Positions 47,047-58,166 of a DNA stretch of 64,000 bases are shown one piece after another. Numbering within the stretch: the first letter of the stretch is position 1; each line of letters starts with the position of its first letter. Position numbers and translations under genes: made by a program. Source of the DNA: Neobacillus sp. PS3-34 (GTDB lineage: Bacteria > Bacillota > Bacilli > Bacillales > Cytobacillaceae); NCBI RefSeq assembly GCF_030915465.1, contig NZ_CP133267.1, positions 310,001 to 374,000 of the forward strand. Reading direction: 5' to 3'. A model generated the notes under the pieces. The model did not search any database. It was not told where the DNA came from and was given only the letters and a program-made list of their open reading frames with translations.

Positions 47047-48198
47047 ATGTTAATACTTCAATTAGCCATTATTTTGATTGCTACAAAAATCGCAGGAAGC
47101 CTGAGCGTGAGACTGGGGCAGCCCTCTGTTCTCGGAAAACTCCTTATCGGGATTGTACTTGGCCCATCCGTTTTAGGGCTCGTGAATGATACTGAAACTC
47201 TAGCGGAATTCAGCCAGATCGGTGTGATATTGCTGATGTTTATCGCAGGGCTGGAAACGGATATCGAAGAATTCAAACGCACAGGTAAAGCCTCCACCTT
47301 TGTGGGTTTAGGTGGGATCTTTGTTCCCCTCGTAGTAGGCTACTTTGCCGGAACAATGATGAATCTTTCTATAATTCAATCCTGGTTCCTTGGCTTATTG
47401 CTTTCAGCAACGAGTGTAAGTATTTCCGTCCAGGCACTTAAGGAAATGAATCAATTAAAGACGCGTGAAGGTACAACCATACTGGGGGCTGCGGTAATTG
47501 ATGATGTGCTTGTTATCATTGCTTTAGCTTTCTTGATGAGTTTCGCAGGCGGAGATGTCAATTTAACAACCGTTATTTTAAAGAAAGTCGCATTCTTTGG
47601 CGTTGCTATTTCGGCCTCCTGGAAAGCCGTTCCGTGGTTTCTGCAAAAGTTTTCTTCATTGAAGGTGACGGAAACTGTCATCTCATCAGCCCTAATTATT
47701 TGTTTTGTTTTTGCCTATATGGCTGAATATACAGGAGTCGCGGCTATCATAGGAGCGTATATAGCAGGTGTATCCATAAGCGTGACAAAATTCAAGCATG
47801 AAGTTTTTGAAAAAGTGGAGGCCATTAGTTACTCTGTCTTTGTACCCGTCTTCTTTGCTTCGATTGGGATTACGGCACAATTTGCAGGTATCACTGAGAA
47901 TTTGGGTAAAATCGTTCTTTTAAGCATATTAGCCATACTGACAAAACTAATTGGCGCATCGCTTGGAGCAAAAGCAGGAGGCTTCGGCTTGAACAGCTCG
48001 CTCGGTATCGGGGCAGCAATGGTTTCCCGTGGCGAAGTCGCTCTGATTATCGCCGCAATAGGCTTAGAGTCCCAGCTTCTGAGCCAGGATTTATTTGCTG
48101 TCCTGGTTGTCGTGGTCCTGATTACAACGATTGTAACTCCTCCATTAATGAAATGTTTTTTCAAATCCATCCCTCAGATGGAAACATTAAAAGCGTAA
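47047..48198 (+). CDS. CPA2-family Na+(K+)/H+ antiporter, NapA-like
   Basis: 383 residues, about 12 helices. GKLLIGIVLGPSVLG and FIAGLETDIEEFKRTG mark CPA2. The ion-binding LGAAVIDDVLVIIALAF carries the DD pair, and MVSRGEVALIIAAIG is the conserved arginine loop. No RCK domain, so it is closer to NapA/GerT types than to KefC. ATG 47047 follows AAAGGCGGGAAT. Read intact. A terminator-containing leader suggests regulation of transcript elongation. Confidence 0.88.
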   Translation: MLILQLAIILIATKIAGSLSVRLGQPSVLGKLLIGIVLGPSVLGLVNDTETLAEFSQIGVILLMFIAGLETDIEEFKRTGKASTFVGLGGIFVPLVVGYFAGTMMNLSIIQSWFLGLLLSATSVSISVQALKEMNQLKTREGTTILGAAVIDDVLVIIALAFLMSFAGGDVNLTTVILKKVAFFGVAISASWKAVPWFLQKFSSLKVTETVISSALIICFVFAYMAEYTGVAAIIGAYIAGVSISVTKFKHEVFEKVEAISYSVFVPVFFASIGITAQFAGITENLGKIVLLSILAILTKLIGASLGAKAGGFGLNSSLGIGAAMVSRGEVALIIAAIGLESQLLSQDLFAVLVVVVLITTIVTPPLMKCFFKSIPQMETLKA

Positions 48199-48205
48199 CA
48201 ATCGA

Positions 48206-48238
48206 GCATGCCTCTGATTTATCAGGCATGCTTTTTTT
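48206..48238 (+). terminator. Terminator of the antiporter gene
   Basis: GCATGCCT and AGGCATGC pair around 10 nt, then T7. Confidence 0.9.
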
Positions 48239-48356
48239 ACAGGATTCGATTTACTGCAACAATTTTAATCCATTTTTCATCTTATTTTATTTTCTTTTTT
48301 CAATTTTTTCACCTATAATAAAACTTTGTGAAGTACAACTATAAAGAGGTGTAAAA

Positions 48357-49135
48357 ATGTCTGAAAATATTATTGCATTTATAATGGGAATTGTGGAAGG
48401 TTTGACAGAATATATTCCAGTTTCCTCTACAGGCCATTTGATACTAACCGGAGAATTATTGCATTTTACCAGTGAAAAAGCGAAAACCTTTGAAGTTATC
48501 ATTCAACTTGGGGCCATTTTAGCCGTAGTCGTTTTATATTGGAAAAGATTATTATCTATATTTAAATTTAAAAAATCCGAGCTGAATTTAATCCATATTA
48601 TTTTGGCCATGATTCCTGCCGTTGTTTTGGGACTTCTTCTTCATAATTTCATTAAGGAATATCTCTTTTCTTATAAGACAGTCGTTTGGGCACTTGTCCT
48701 CGGCGGCATATTCATGATTTTTGCAGAAAAGAAAAAAGCAAATGTCACGGCTGATACACTCGACAAGATCACCTATAAGCAGGCATTTGGAATCGGGCTT
48801 TTTCAATGTCTGGCCTATTCCCCGGCTTTTCCCGCTCAGGCGCTACCATTGCCGGAGGGATCCTGCTTGGTGTAAACCATAAAGCATCTGCAGAATTTAC
48901 GTTTCTAGTCGCTGTTCCCATGATGGTGGCTGCAAGCGGTCTTGATTTGCTGGATAGCTATCATTCCCTATCTACAAATGATACAGGAATCTTCCTGATC
49001 GGATTCGTTACTTCTTTTGTCGTCGCAATGATTGCCATTGTTTCTTTCCTAAAGCTATTGTCAAAAGTGAAGCTAACACCATTTGCGATTTACCGTTTCA
49101 TAGCGGCTGCAATTGCATATATTATATTATTTTAA
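48357..49135 (+). CDS. uppP: Undecaprenyl-diphosphate phosphatase, BacA type (one frameshift as read)
   Basis: Recycles C55-PP to C55-P for cell-wall synthesis and gives bacitracin tolerance. [20 protein letters not shown] is the first BacA motif. One base restored at CTGGCC (48812-48815) rebuilds the second, [18 protein letters not shown]. The total becomes 259 residues, slightly shorter than usual. ATG 48357 follows AAAGAGGTG. The -10 TATAAT-like sequence lies near 48315. Followed by a strong terminator. Confidence 0.9.
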
Positions 49136-49140
49136 TAAAC

Positions 49141-49170
49141 AACGGGTCCTTCTTGCCAGAAGGACCCGTT
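49141..49170. terminator. Bidirectional terminator after uppP
   Basis: AACGGGTCCTTCT pairs perfectly with AGAAGGACCCGTT around TGCC. It also lies just beyond the convergent 49174 gene. Confidence 0.85.
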
Positions 49171-49173
49171 GTT

Positions 49174-50154
49174 TTAGCTGTAAGCAGAGCCCGCTTTCTT
49201 AGTTACATTTCCATGGACCCGATAGTATAAATAAAGCCAGCAGCTTTTTACCAACAAGTAGATTGGGAAGGAATAATATAATTTGTAACCGAATCTGTAG
49301 TGGAACACACCTGCTTTAACAGCACACCCCTCCAAGACTATACTAATAAGAGACCAGATAAGAATATAGAAAAGGCTGGAGGAAGGCCGCAGACGGTCGT
49401 AAAAATAGAAAAAGAAATAGCTGATTGGGCCATAAGATAGGTAAGAAAGAAAATCCATAAACTGATAAGAGGAGCTATCATTTACATCATAAAAACTCAC
49501 GGGCTGAACACTGAGCGAATGATCGAAAAAAAAGCCGCTATATACACCACATGTAAAAAAAAGAATGGAAGTGTTCCTCGGGAATCGTTTTGGCAAAAAA
49601 AGCATAATCGAAATCCCAATGATTAGACCGCCAATAATGAACCACTCATTCAAATTGAAATGATGATCATACACTTGCTCTTTCATGTACTCCCCACATC
49701 TCCCCGTCCGGCCTTTCATGATAAACCATGCCATGAATCTGGAAAAGACTGTATAACTTAAAAACATTAATATCGTATAAAATAAATTCCAATGAAGGAG
49801 TTTAAGGACACCTAATTTTTGTAATAGTATTTGCAGCCCAGCAAAGAACAGCATGATCATGATATGGCTTCCCCACTTCAATAACTTAGAGGAAGATAAC
49901 AATATATTGCTTGAAATGACAAAAACAAGCGGGATTAAGAGTAAGCGCAGTGTGAGGTCCGCAAATGATTTTTCCGGTTCACGGCTAATCGTAAACCATC
50001 TTATATCTATATGTATTATGGTAAAGATACTTAGCTGGAATATGGTATTCACAAAGAACAAAAATACCATCTCTAATTCAGTTAATTTCTTTGGTATAAG
50101 GGAAAAAACTATCATCACCACCCAGGTAAGAAAAACACATATTGCAAGTGACAT
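49174..50154 (-). CDS. Membrane protein of the CBO0543-like type
   Basis: About 326 residues with ten or more hydrophobic helices. The segment GFFFDHSLSVQPVSFYDVND is characteristic of the CBO0543-like integral membrane proteins common in spore-forming Firmicutes. The protein looks like a long, possibly duplicated version. Function unknown. ATG 50154 or 50157 after GGGGAGGG; the second ATG has better spacing. Confidence 0.68.
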   Translation of the reverse strand: MSLAICVFLTWVVMIVFSLIPKKLTELEMVFLFFVNTIFQLSIFTIIHIDIRWFTISREPEKSFADLTLRLLLIPLVFVISSNILLSSSKLLKWGSHIMIMLFFAGLQILLQKLGVLKLLHWNLFYTILMFLSYTVFSRFMAWFIMKGRTGRCGEYMKEQVYDHHFNLNEWFIIGGLIIGISIMLFLPKRFPRNTSILFFTCGVYSGFFFDHSLSVQPVSFYDVNDSSSYQFMDFLSYLSYGPISYFFFYFYDRLRPSSSLFYILIWSLISIVLEGCAVKAGVFHYRFGYKLYYSFPIYLLVKSCWLYLYYRVHGNVTKKAGSAYS

Positions 50155-50237
50155 CATTTCCCTCCCCTTTTTTACCATTTCACGATTTTCTCTCTTATTT
50201 TGACCCTCTAGCTGTTAATTATTCTCAATCTGCACAA

Positions 50238-50268
50238 TAAAAACCGGCCCTTTGAAGGGAACCGGTTC
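50238..50268 (-). terminator. Terminator of the sbcDC operon
   Basis: AACCGGCCCTT pairs imperfectly with AAGGGAACCGGTT. The A-run to the left gives T5 on the minus strand. Confidence 0.75.
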
Positions 50269-50272
50269 CTTA

Positions 50273-53200
50273 TCAATTCGTAAATAAAAATTCTGTTCTG
50301 CTTCCAGCTTGATCCGCTGTTACTTCAAGTCTCGCATCAATTCGCTCTTTTAGTTCAGGTACATGTGATATGATTCCTACAAGACGTCCGCTGCTTTGGA
50401 TGTCGATAAGCGATTCAATCGCCTGGTCCAGCGATTCAGGGTCAAGGGTTCCGAAGCCTTCATCAATGAACATGGTTTCAAGCGAAACACCGCCAGCATA
50501 ATTCTGGACAACATCTGCTAATCCCAATGCAAGTGAAAGTGCCGCTTTAAAGCTTTCACCGCCTGACAATGTTTTCACATGCCGCTCCTGTCCTGTGTAC
50601 TGGTCAAACACCAGCAATTCGAGTCCGCTTTGTACATTCCCCTTTGCTTTATCCGTCTTCCTCAGCATCCTGTATCTGCCGCTCGTCATTTTCTGAAGCC
50701 GTAAATTGGCTTCCTGAAGAATGTCATCCAAAAACGAGGCGAGGACGAATCGTTCAAATGAAATTCTAAACCGGTTCTGGCCCTTCGATATATCATAAAG
50801 ATGCCCCACCGTTTTATACCGCTCCTCCATTGCCTTCATTTGCTCATTTAATCGCTTAATTTTTTCTAAAATTTCCTGATTGTCCCGTTTCTTTATAAAC
50901 AGCTCGCGTTGCTCTCCCTCAAGATGGTTCACTTCATTTGTCAAAACCTGAAGCTCCTCTTCCAGCTGTTTCAAATCAGGCATTTTCACTTCTTTTAAAA
51001 GTAATGATAATTGCTCGAACTGATCAGAAACGGAACGCAATTGTTCCCGGTAGGAACGGATTTCATTTTCCATCCGATTAAGCTCTGCCTCTGTTTTTTT
51101 CGCTTCCTCATATAAGCGATATGTCTCAAAGCCCTGTTTTGCCATATTGGATTTAAAGGTTTCTCGTTCTGTTTCAAGGCTTGTCTGACGGTCTTTAACA
51201 AGCTTTACTGCCTCTTCAAGGCGGGCTGCTTCCGCACCAAACCTTTCCTTGGACTCAACAAGCGCTTTTTGGGAAGCTTCCAGGCTTTTCTTTAAATCAT
51301 CCTGTCGCTTTACCGCTTCACTCATTTCCCTTTCAAAGGTTTCGATGGATCGGAGGTTTTCGGGAATACTTACAACCATCCTGTCCACATTTGTCTGCTG
51401 CTGGGTATGTGATACAGTCAACTCATTGACCTGATGAGAGTATTGCTGGATGGAATCCCTTACCTTTGCATTTTCAACGGCACGTTTCTCCAATTCAACC
51501 TTTACCTGTTCGAGCAGTTGAATGGTCTGAGACAATTGGGCTTGCTGACTTGACAGTCCTTCCCGTTTGGCAAGAATATCTGCCTTCGCATTTGGCAAAT
51601 CCTCTTCCTTGAACCCGTCACGCAATTGGGTAATTTCATGAAGTTTTGACTCAGCCTCTTTCTCAGCACTGGTGCTTGCAGATTTTGCTTCGAAAAAGGC
51701 AGATTCAGCATTCATTTTTAGTTTCTCAATAGTTGCTGCCTGTGCTTTGGCTTCTTTTAAATCAGCCTCATCCAAAAAAAACTCACTTGATGTATGCGCA
51801 GGTGTTGGATGGTGTTCAGAACCACAGACCGGGCAGGCTTCGCCGCTGATTAGGCTAGATGCCAATATCGATGCCTGACCGCTCCGCCATTTTTGCTCAA
51901 GCTCTTCTACAAGGGCTTTTGCATCATTAAGGCGTGCAGTTTCTGCTTCATAAATCCCGCTTTTCGCCTCATAACCTTTATGCGCCTTTTTAAACTCTTT
52001 CAGGGCGTTCTCATATTTCAAAAGCAGGTTCCATTCATATTCAAGCTCGGAGGATTGCCTCTTATTCTCGGAAAAAATAAGCTGCGCCTGATCAATTTGT
52101 TCCTTTTTTCCCTGGAGCGATTGGAGGCGCGCTCACCCTCCTGCAACGCTTTATTCGCTTTTTCTAAAAGGGAAGTTTTTTCTTTTAGTTGAGCTTTGAG
52201 TGTATCAGCCTGCTTTTTGATTTCAGCAAAAGAATAAACGTCCTGCTTCATACTCTGCAGGCGGATGCATTCATCTGCAGCAGCAATCCGCTCCTGCTCG
52301 CGTGCCGTTTCTTTCTCAAAATCCGCTTCACACTGCCTTAGCTTCTGCTCGAGAATTTCTTGGTTCAACCTGACGTTTTCCTCGTTTTTCTGAGCCTGTG
52401 TAAGATCGTGTTTAAGGCGGTGGCATAGCTCTTCCTGGCTGGCAAGAAGATTTGCCTTTAGCGCATTTTTTACCTCGACTTCTTTCTGAACGAACACCTC
52501 TGCCTGTGCCTCGAGCATTTCTTTTTTAGCCTTTAATTCTTCTATAGTAGTAAACTGTTTGACGACCGCTTTGGCTTCCTCATGTTTTCTTAAAAGCTTA
52601 TCACGTTCGCTTTTTTTTGCATTTACCTTATCATTTGATTCCTCTAGCTTTTCAGCCATAGCTGAAATCTCTTCTATCAAAAGCGGCAAGATAATCAGAT
52701 CGTTGGTACTGCCGGCTTCCAGATACTTCTTTAGTTCCTCATTGAAAAATGCATGGATTCTGTGAATGGCCTCGTTTCTTTCATTTACCTGGTCTTCCAC
52801 TGTCTTTTTAAGAGCAGCAGCTTCCAGCTTCAGTTTTTCTTCGACCATTTTATATATTTGTGTGTGAAAGAGCCGCTGCAAAATAACTTCCTTGTCTTTA
52901 CTGTCCGAGGTAAGCAGCTTGCGAAACTCTCCCTGAGGGATCATCAGGATTTGCCTAAATTGATTGCTGTCAATCAGCATGACTTCCTTAATCTTTTCCT
53001 CAACTTCATTCACCTTTGAGCCTATCAGAAGCTTCTCCCCATCGTCACTCCATGCATAAAGCTCTGCCCTTGCACCAATAGTTGTAACGCCATCTCCTGA
53101 TTTCTTTTTACGTTCCTGTTGAGGGGCTCGGATGATATGGTACATTTTATTTCTTAGTGAAAATTCGAGTGACACCTCGGTTTCATGATCATCCCTGGCA

Positions 53201-53409
53201 AATTGGCTTCTTAGCTCCGGTCCATTTCGATCCTCCCCGCTAGCTTTTCCATAAATCGCATAACTGATGGCATCAAAAATGGTTGTCTTTCCTGAACCCG
53301 TCTTCCCTGAGATCACAAACATCGTTCGGCTTCCCAGCTCTGTAAAATCAATTGTTTCCGTTTCGGCATATGGTCCGAACGCCTTCATGGTTAATTTTAT
53401 TGGTTTCAT
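50273..53409 (-). CDS. sbcC: Exonuclease SbcC, SMC-like ATPase subunit (one frameshift as read)
   Basis: The ATPase arm of the SbcCD (Mre11-Rad50-like) nuclease that opens DNA hairpins and blocked ends. Walker A FVISGKTGSGKTTIFDA near residue 35, long coiled coils, zinc hook SGEACPVCGSEHHP near the middle, signature KTLSGGESFKAALSLALGLAD and Walker B TMFIDEGFGTLDPE. The frame breaks near GCGCGCC (52124-52132). One base restored connects ERRLQSLQGKKEQIDQAQL to the rest, 1045 residues. Its ATG overlaps the SbcD stop by 4 nt. Confidence 0.93.
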
Positions 53410-54550
53410 TTCAGGACATCCTCCCTCAAGACTTTATCAATCATTTCAGCCATTACAACTCTTTTTTCATTCGAAAAGTCTGAGGTTGTCATCTCCTGGT
53501 AAAATTGTTCGAATAACTCAAGTTCTGACTTTTTCTCACTCTTCACTGCAGAGTAGGATTGTTTCTTTCTCATATCCACCAAATCAATTTTCCGGTCCAG
53601 GTGGAGTACATTTTTATAAACCTGCCGCAGCTTATTAATCGGATCGATTAAGGCCCATCATCAAGAAGGGTAATTTTTAAATAATCGTCCACTTTCTCTT
53701 TTTCATAAAAGGAAGGGTCAAGGAGCTCTTCCAGATGTCCTTCAAGCTCCCTCATATCCTGCTTTGGCGCAAGTGAACGGCGGCGGAGCTCGAATGTGCC
53801 ATTATCATTCATCTCGATAATGGAAATCGACTTTGTATGTTTTGCTTCCGAGAAGGAGTATTTTAACAACGAACCAGAATACTTGATACTGTCATGGCGA
53901 ATTGCGTCCGGGCTGTGCAAATGGCCAAGTGCTGTATAGGCAAACGGAGCAAATAGATCCGTATGAACACAGCCTGAAGCCCCAACAGACAAGGTCCGCT
54001 CAGAATCCGAAACTGCACCGCCTAAAACGAACGCATGTCCGACAAACACATTGGGCTCGTTCGGATTGAGATTTTCCTCAATTTTTCCGATGACCGCTTT
54101 CATCGCATCCTGATGGGAATGGATGCTGTCGTCTTGTAACAACTGCCTGACAATTCCTGGTTCTGCATAAGGAACGAGATAAAAATTGACCCCATTTATA
54201 TTTACTGGCCTAAAATCGGCTGATAGTTTACCAGATAAAAAGAATTGGCTGTGCTTGTACCAGGAGCTTCCAAATGATAGCCGTTCTGCACTATCATGAT
54301 TTCCAGCAATCGAGATAACCGGCGTTTTCAGCTCCACATTAATCTTAAAGAGAATTTCATCAAGAAGTTCGACCGCATCGGTAGGAGGAACAGAGCGATC
54401 ATATAAGTCGCCGGCAATGACGACTGCATCAGGCTTTTCGTCTGCCACTACCTCAACAAACTGATTCAAGACCTCCCTTTGATCGGCCGTCATATAAACC
54501 CCGTGCACCAGCTTACCTAAATGCCAGTCTGCTGTATGAATGAATTTCAT
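53406..54550 (-). CDS. sbcD: Exonuclease SbcD, Mre11-like nuclease subunit (one frameshift as read)
   Basis: The metallophosphoesterase nuclease of SbcCD. HTADWHLGKLVHG, VIAGDLYDRSVPP, SIAGNHDSAERL and TALGHLHSPD are the five-motif calcineurin-like active site. As read it stops at 53648. One G added at GGGCC (53652-53656) gives DDGALIDPINKLRQVYKN and a C-terminal capping domain ending at 53406, 381 residues. The restored stop overlaps the sbcC start (ATGA), the usual sbcDC arrangement. Confidence 0.93.
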
Positions 54551-54789
54551 GCTTTAGCACCCTCTTCCTCTAAACTCACTTAATCTATTATATCAACAAT
54601 ATAGGTGCCAGGCACCATCCATAAAACTGGAAGGCGCCTGGAACTAGGTTATTCATGGAATTTTAGAAAACTGATTCAAACGTTTAGTACAACTTCCCTG
54701 CATGTTACGTATACATACAGTACAAATATATCTATTAGACAATCGTCAGGGGGTAAAAGCCTACTAAAAAAAAGAATTGAGGTGAATAT

Positions 54790-56145
54790 ATGAATCAATT
54801 CGCTGTAGGGTTCACGGTTTTCTCTTTTTTAACAATGGTTCTTGTCCTATGGCGCCCAAGGGGTCTAAATGAAGCAGTACCGACAACACTAGGAGCTGTT
54901 CTTATCTTTTTATGCGGAACAGTTACAACCGCTGATCTAGCTGATATTAGCTCGAAAGTGACAGGAGCTGCCATTACAATTATTGCGACAATGGTTATGG
55001 CCATCTCCCTTGAAAGCTTCGGCTTTTTTCATTGGACGGCCGCAAAAATACACGAGATTTCAAAGGGTTCAGGCAGAAGGCTATTTTGGTTAACCAACAT
55101 TCTTTGCTTTCTAATGACCATGTTTTTTAATAATGACGGAAGCATTCTTATTACCACTCCGATTCTACTGCTGTTACTATCACGCCTAGGTTTAAAAAAT
55201 CATCAGAAGCTTCCTTATTTAATTAGTGGAGCATTAATTGCAACTGCTTCCAGCGCTCCTATTGGTGTAAGCAATATCGTAAATTTAATTTCTCTTAAAA
55301 TCATAGGCATGAGCCTTTATCTCCAAACGGTTATGTTTTTCGTTCCGGGAGTTCTCGGTTTACTATTGCTGGCCATCCTGCTATTTGCTGTATTTTATAA
55401 AGAAATTCCCATTAAGCTTCGCCCTATACAAAGCACCCTTCTTCTAACATCCGGAAGATACCATCCTCTTCAGTCGAGACCTAGCCAATCCCAGTCAAGA
55501 AAAAAGACACGCGTCATGATTTCTGTATTGGTTTTTGTTTTCTTTGTACGTGCCGCGCTATTTCTGGCTTCCTATTTCGATTTCCCGGTACCAATAGTCG
55601 CAGTTTTCGGCTCAGTTGTACTGTTGGGATGGAGGTGGGTCTACCTTAAGCTCAATCCGCTGGATGTCATTAAAAAGACTCCATGGCATATCTTTATTTT
55701 CGCCTTTAATATGTATGTCATTATATATGGCTTGCATAATATCGGATTAACCAACTGGCTTGTACAGAATTTGGAGCCAGTTGTATCAGGAGGATTATTT
55801 CAAGCAAGCTTTATCATGGGAACGCTTGTGACGATTCTATCCAATATCTTTAATAACCATCCAGCCCTCATGGTAGGGACGATCAGCCTAACGGAAATGA
55901 ACCTATCACCCATCATGCTAAAAACGATTTACCTCGCGAATATAGTTGGCAGTGATATCGGATCGCTTTTGCTCCCAATTGGAACACTCGCTACTCTCAT
56001 TTGGATGCATATTTTAAAAAAAGAACGCGTCAAAATCAAATGGAGCCATTATATAAGAGTGACATTTATTGTGATCCCGCCAACCGTTTTCTTCACGCTA
56101 CTTTGTCTGTATTTCTGGATAAAATTATTTTTCTTAACAGAATAA
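54790..56145 (+). CDS. ArsB/NhaD-superfamily transporter, ArsB-like
   Basis: 451 residues, about 11 helices. The family core FNNDGSILITTPILLLLL sits in the first half and IFNNHPALMVGTISL in the second; both resemble the ArsB arsenite pump and related ion transporters. GSDIGSLLLPIGTLATLIWMHIL is the C-terminal signature. No arsR or arsC lies nearby, so arsenite export is not assured. ATG 54790 follows GAGGTGAATAT. It starts 239 nt from sbcD, in the opposite direction. Confidence 0.85.
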   Translation: MNQFAVGFTVFSFLTMVLVLWRPRGLNEAVPTTLGAVLIFLCGTVTTADLADISSKVTGAAITIIATMVMAISLESFGFFHWTAAKIHEISKGSGRRLFWLTNILCFLMTMFFNNDGSILITTPILLLLLSRLGLKNHQKLPYLISGALIATASSAPIGVSNIVNLISLKIIGMSLYLQTVMFFVPGVLGLLLLAILLFAVFYKEIPIKLRPIQSTLLLTSGRYHPLQSRPSQSQSRKKTRVMISVLVFVFFVRAALFLASYFDFPVPIVAVFGSVVLLGWRWVYLKLNPLDVIKKTPWHIFIFAFNMYVIIYGLHNIGLTNWLVQNLEPVVSGGLFQASFIMGTLVTILSNIFNNHPALMVGTISLTEMNLSPIMLKTIYLANIVGSDIGSLLLPIGTLATLIWMHILKKERVKIKWSHYIRVTFIVIPPTVFFTLLCLYFWIKLFFLTE

Positions 56146-56153
56146 AAATTATT

Positions 56154-56184
56154 GGCTGCCTTAAAGGGCAGCCTTCTTATTTTA
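56154..56184 (+). terminator. Terminator of the ArsB-like gene
   Basis: GGCTGCC pairs with GGCAGCC around TTAAAG, then a T-rich tail. Confidence 0.8.
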
Positions 56185-56249
56185 TTGATTTCAGGACAAA
56201 CAAAAAAACATCCCTTTTACGATTGAAAAGGAATGTTTCTATAAACATA

Positions 56250-56918
56250 TTATGGCAAATGTACTGATTTAAGGTGATAAAGCTTCCAAAAGGCTGACTC
56301 TCCGTCAGCTGTAATAAGATGTACGATATTATTCGAGATTGATTTCAATAATCCGACCTTGTCAGGATTGTCCCCCATATCAAAAACAATGAGCTGGCCT
56401 TGATTTTTCTGTAATTGTTCTTCAAAGGTTCTCATGATGGGAATGTTCGATGGAACAACAGGCAGACTCTCATTGCTCAAGGTATAGGGAGTCAGATGGC
56501 TGTTGTAGGGCGTAAGCCATTTTAAATGCTGCATCGATATAAACATCGTTTTATAAACAGGTGAATAGAACACAATATAATCATTCATCACACTCGTAAT
56601 ATAGCCGTGGATAGATCGATTACCTGTCACAAATATTTCCAAAAACTGACCTTTTGCATTATTCAGCGTTTTACGATAGGAGAGTCCAGTTTCGACCGGA
56701 TTTTGGATAGGCAGATTTTTGGGAGGTTCTTCAAAAATTTCCGGCTCCAGTTTCTTCTTTATGCTGTGCATATGGTTAATCGGAATATATAAGAATTTAG
56801 TTCCATTATATAAAACCAGCATATCGAGTCCCATATCAATGAGAATCCCGCTGAAAATAGTTTTCCCTGAGATTTCCAGTTCTACTTCCATTCCAAGCAT
56901 TGATTTTAATCCATTCAA
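56250..56918 (-). CDS. CotB-related spore coat-like protein
   Basis: 222 residues with repeated small beta-barrel (Sm-like) patterns. FSGILIDMGLDMLVLYNGTKFLYIPINHMHSI and the later YIVFYSPVYKTMFISMQHLKWL resemble the repeats of CotB's N-terminal region. The third repeat is near KVGLLKSISNNIVHLITADGESAFW. TTG start at 56918 with GGAGG 8 nt upstream. Next to cotB, so a coat role is likely but inferred. 110 nt separate it from the restored cotB stop. Confidence 0.68.
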   Translation of the reverse strand: MNGLKSMLGMEVELEISGKTIFSGILIDMGLDMLVLYNGTKFLYIPINHMHSIKKKLEPEIFEEPPKNLPIQNPVETGLSYRKTLNNAKGQFLEIFVTGNRSIHGYITSVMNDYIVFYSPVYKTMFISMQHLKWLTPYNSHLTPYTLSNESLPVVPSNIPIMRTFEEQLQKNQGQLIVFDMGDNPDKVGLLKSISNNIVHLITADGESAFWKLYHLKSVHLP

Positions 56919-57027
56919 TTATTATCCTCCTTTCCTAAGTTTTTTATAGGAAAATGGTGCACCAGCTTGAACGACTAATGCACCTCCAACAGATAATGAG
57001 TCAAATGTGACGAAAAAGAAACATTTT

Positions 57028-58040
57028 TTAACCCTTCCAGTGATAGTCGATCGTCTTAGTGACATTTTCACGGCTCGAATGGCGTCTGCGCTTCCTACCA
57101 GTACTTTTGCGTCTAGATGACCTTTTATGTTCAGAGCTTGAGCTTGAACTTGAGCTTGAGCTTTCTTCAGAGCTTGAGTTCTCTTCCGATTTATTTTCCA
57201 CAGATTCTTCTTGTGCGTTCTCTTGCTTATTTTCCTGTTTATTTTGTTTTAAAGATCCTTTCGGCCGCAGTTGATGCTTTTAATATGGTAAGGATGGATT
57301 CTCATTACTTCCTGATTATTTACAAGCGTATAGTGGCCGCCTGCATTTTCTACAAGCACTCCCTCCATGGCTTCAGGACCACCTCGGTTAATGGATACCC
57401 ATTGGTGTGAAAAGCATCTGAATACATCATGGAAATATTCTGCTTTTACCCATTTAGGTATTACAACGGCTTCTTCTAGCAACTCATTCTGATTGTTCTT
57501 AATATTTTTTGAAACACTCTTCACATGATGGGTATTGATATAGACGATACCATCATCATCTGTGAATAGAACCAAAAAATCCCCTGATAAGCCCACTAGT
57601 TTTCCTTGCTTTGATTCAGGGCCACCCTGATTAATTTGGATGTTTTCATCCATCATTTGTGCCAATACACCTGTAAAATTATTTGCTTCAAGACATCCAA
57701 TCTCCTCGTCACCTGCATCCATCACCTGTATTGAGTTTGATTTTGTGTCTTCAATAATGCTTTTTACATGTTGAACCTGGTAGTATACTATTTTATTTTG
57801 TTTTTTATTTTCTTCGTTTTGGAGTTGCTCAACTGTCTGAATTTGGTTCTGTGCCTGATTTTGGTTCTGATTATTTTCCTGTGCGTACAGAGTAATATAG
57901 TCTTCTTGTACATCCAATAATTTTCCAGTCTTTGATTCAGGACCACCCCGATAAATGGTTACGGTTTTCCCTTTTAATGCCATAAGAAATGAATGAAATG
58001 ACTGTTGACCTTCATCTCTACTCGATTTATCTTTCGCCAT
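57028..58040 (-). CDS. cotB: Outer spore coat protein CotB (one frameshift as read)
   Basis: Coat protein and CotH kinase substrate. Three copies of the (Y/N)RGGPE(S/A) repeat are visible: TIYRGGPESKTGKL, QINQGGPESKQGKL and SINRGGPEAMEGVL. An acidic Gln/Asn-rich insertion follows the first. As read it stops at 57249. One base restored at GGCC 57263-57266 continues into GPKGSLKQNKQENKQENA, then a poly-Ser stretch and a basic Ser/Arg tail (RSSRRKSTGRKRRRHSS) ending at 57028, 337 residues. The Ser-rich tail is typical and is where CotH phosphorylation is expected. ATG 58040 follows GGAGG. Confidence 0.9.
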
Positions 58041-58166
58041 ATTTATCCTCCTGTTTCTACTTAACTTTAATGGTGATTTATACTGCATATATACGTATCA
58101 TGGGAGGACATGGAACCTGTGTATACGCCCAAATTAACAAAAATTCAGCGTTTGCCTATATTTCTG

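Noticed and set aside
54603..54642. GGTGCCAGGCACC palindrome after sbcD as an operator
   Set aside because: Only a short palindrome with a diverged second copy (GGCGCCTGG). It looks like one of the common Bacillus intergenic palindromes, with no gene-specific evidence.
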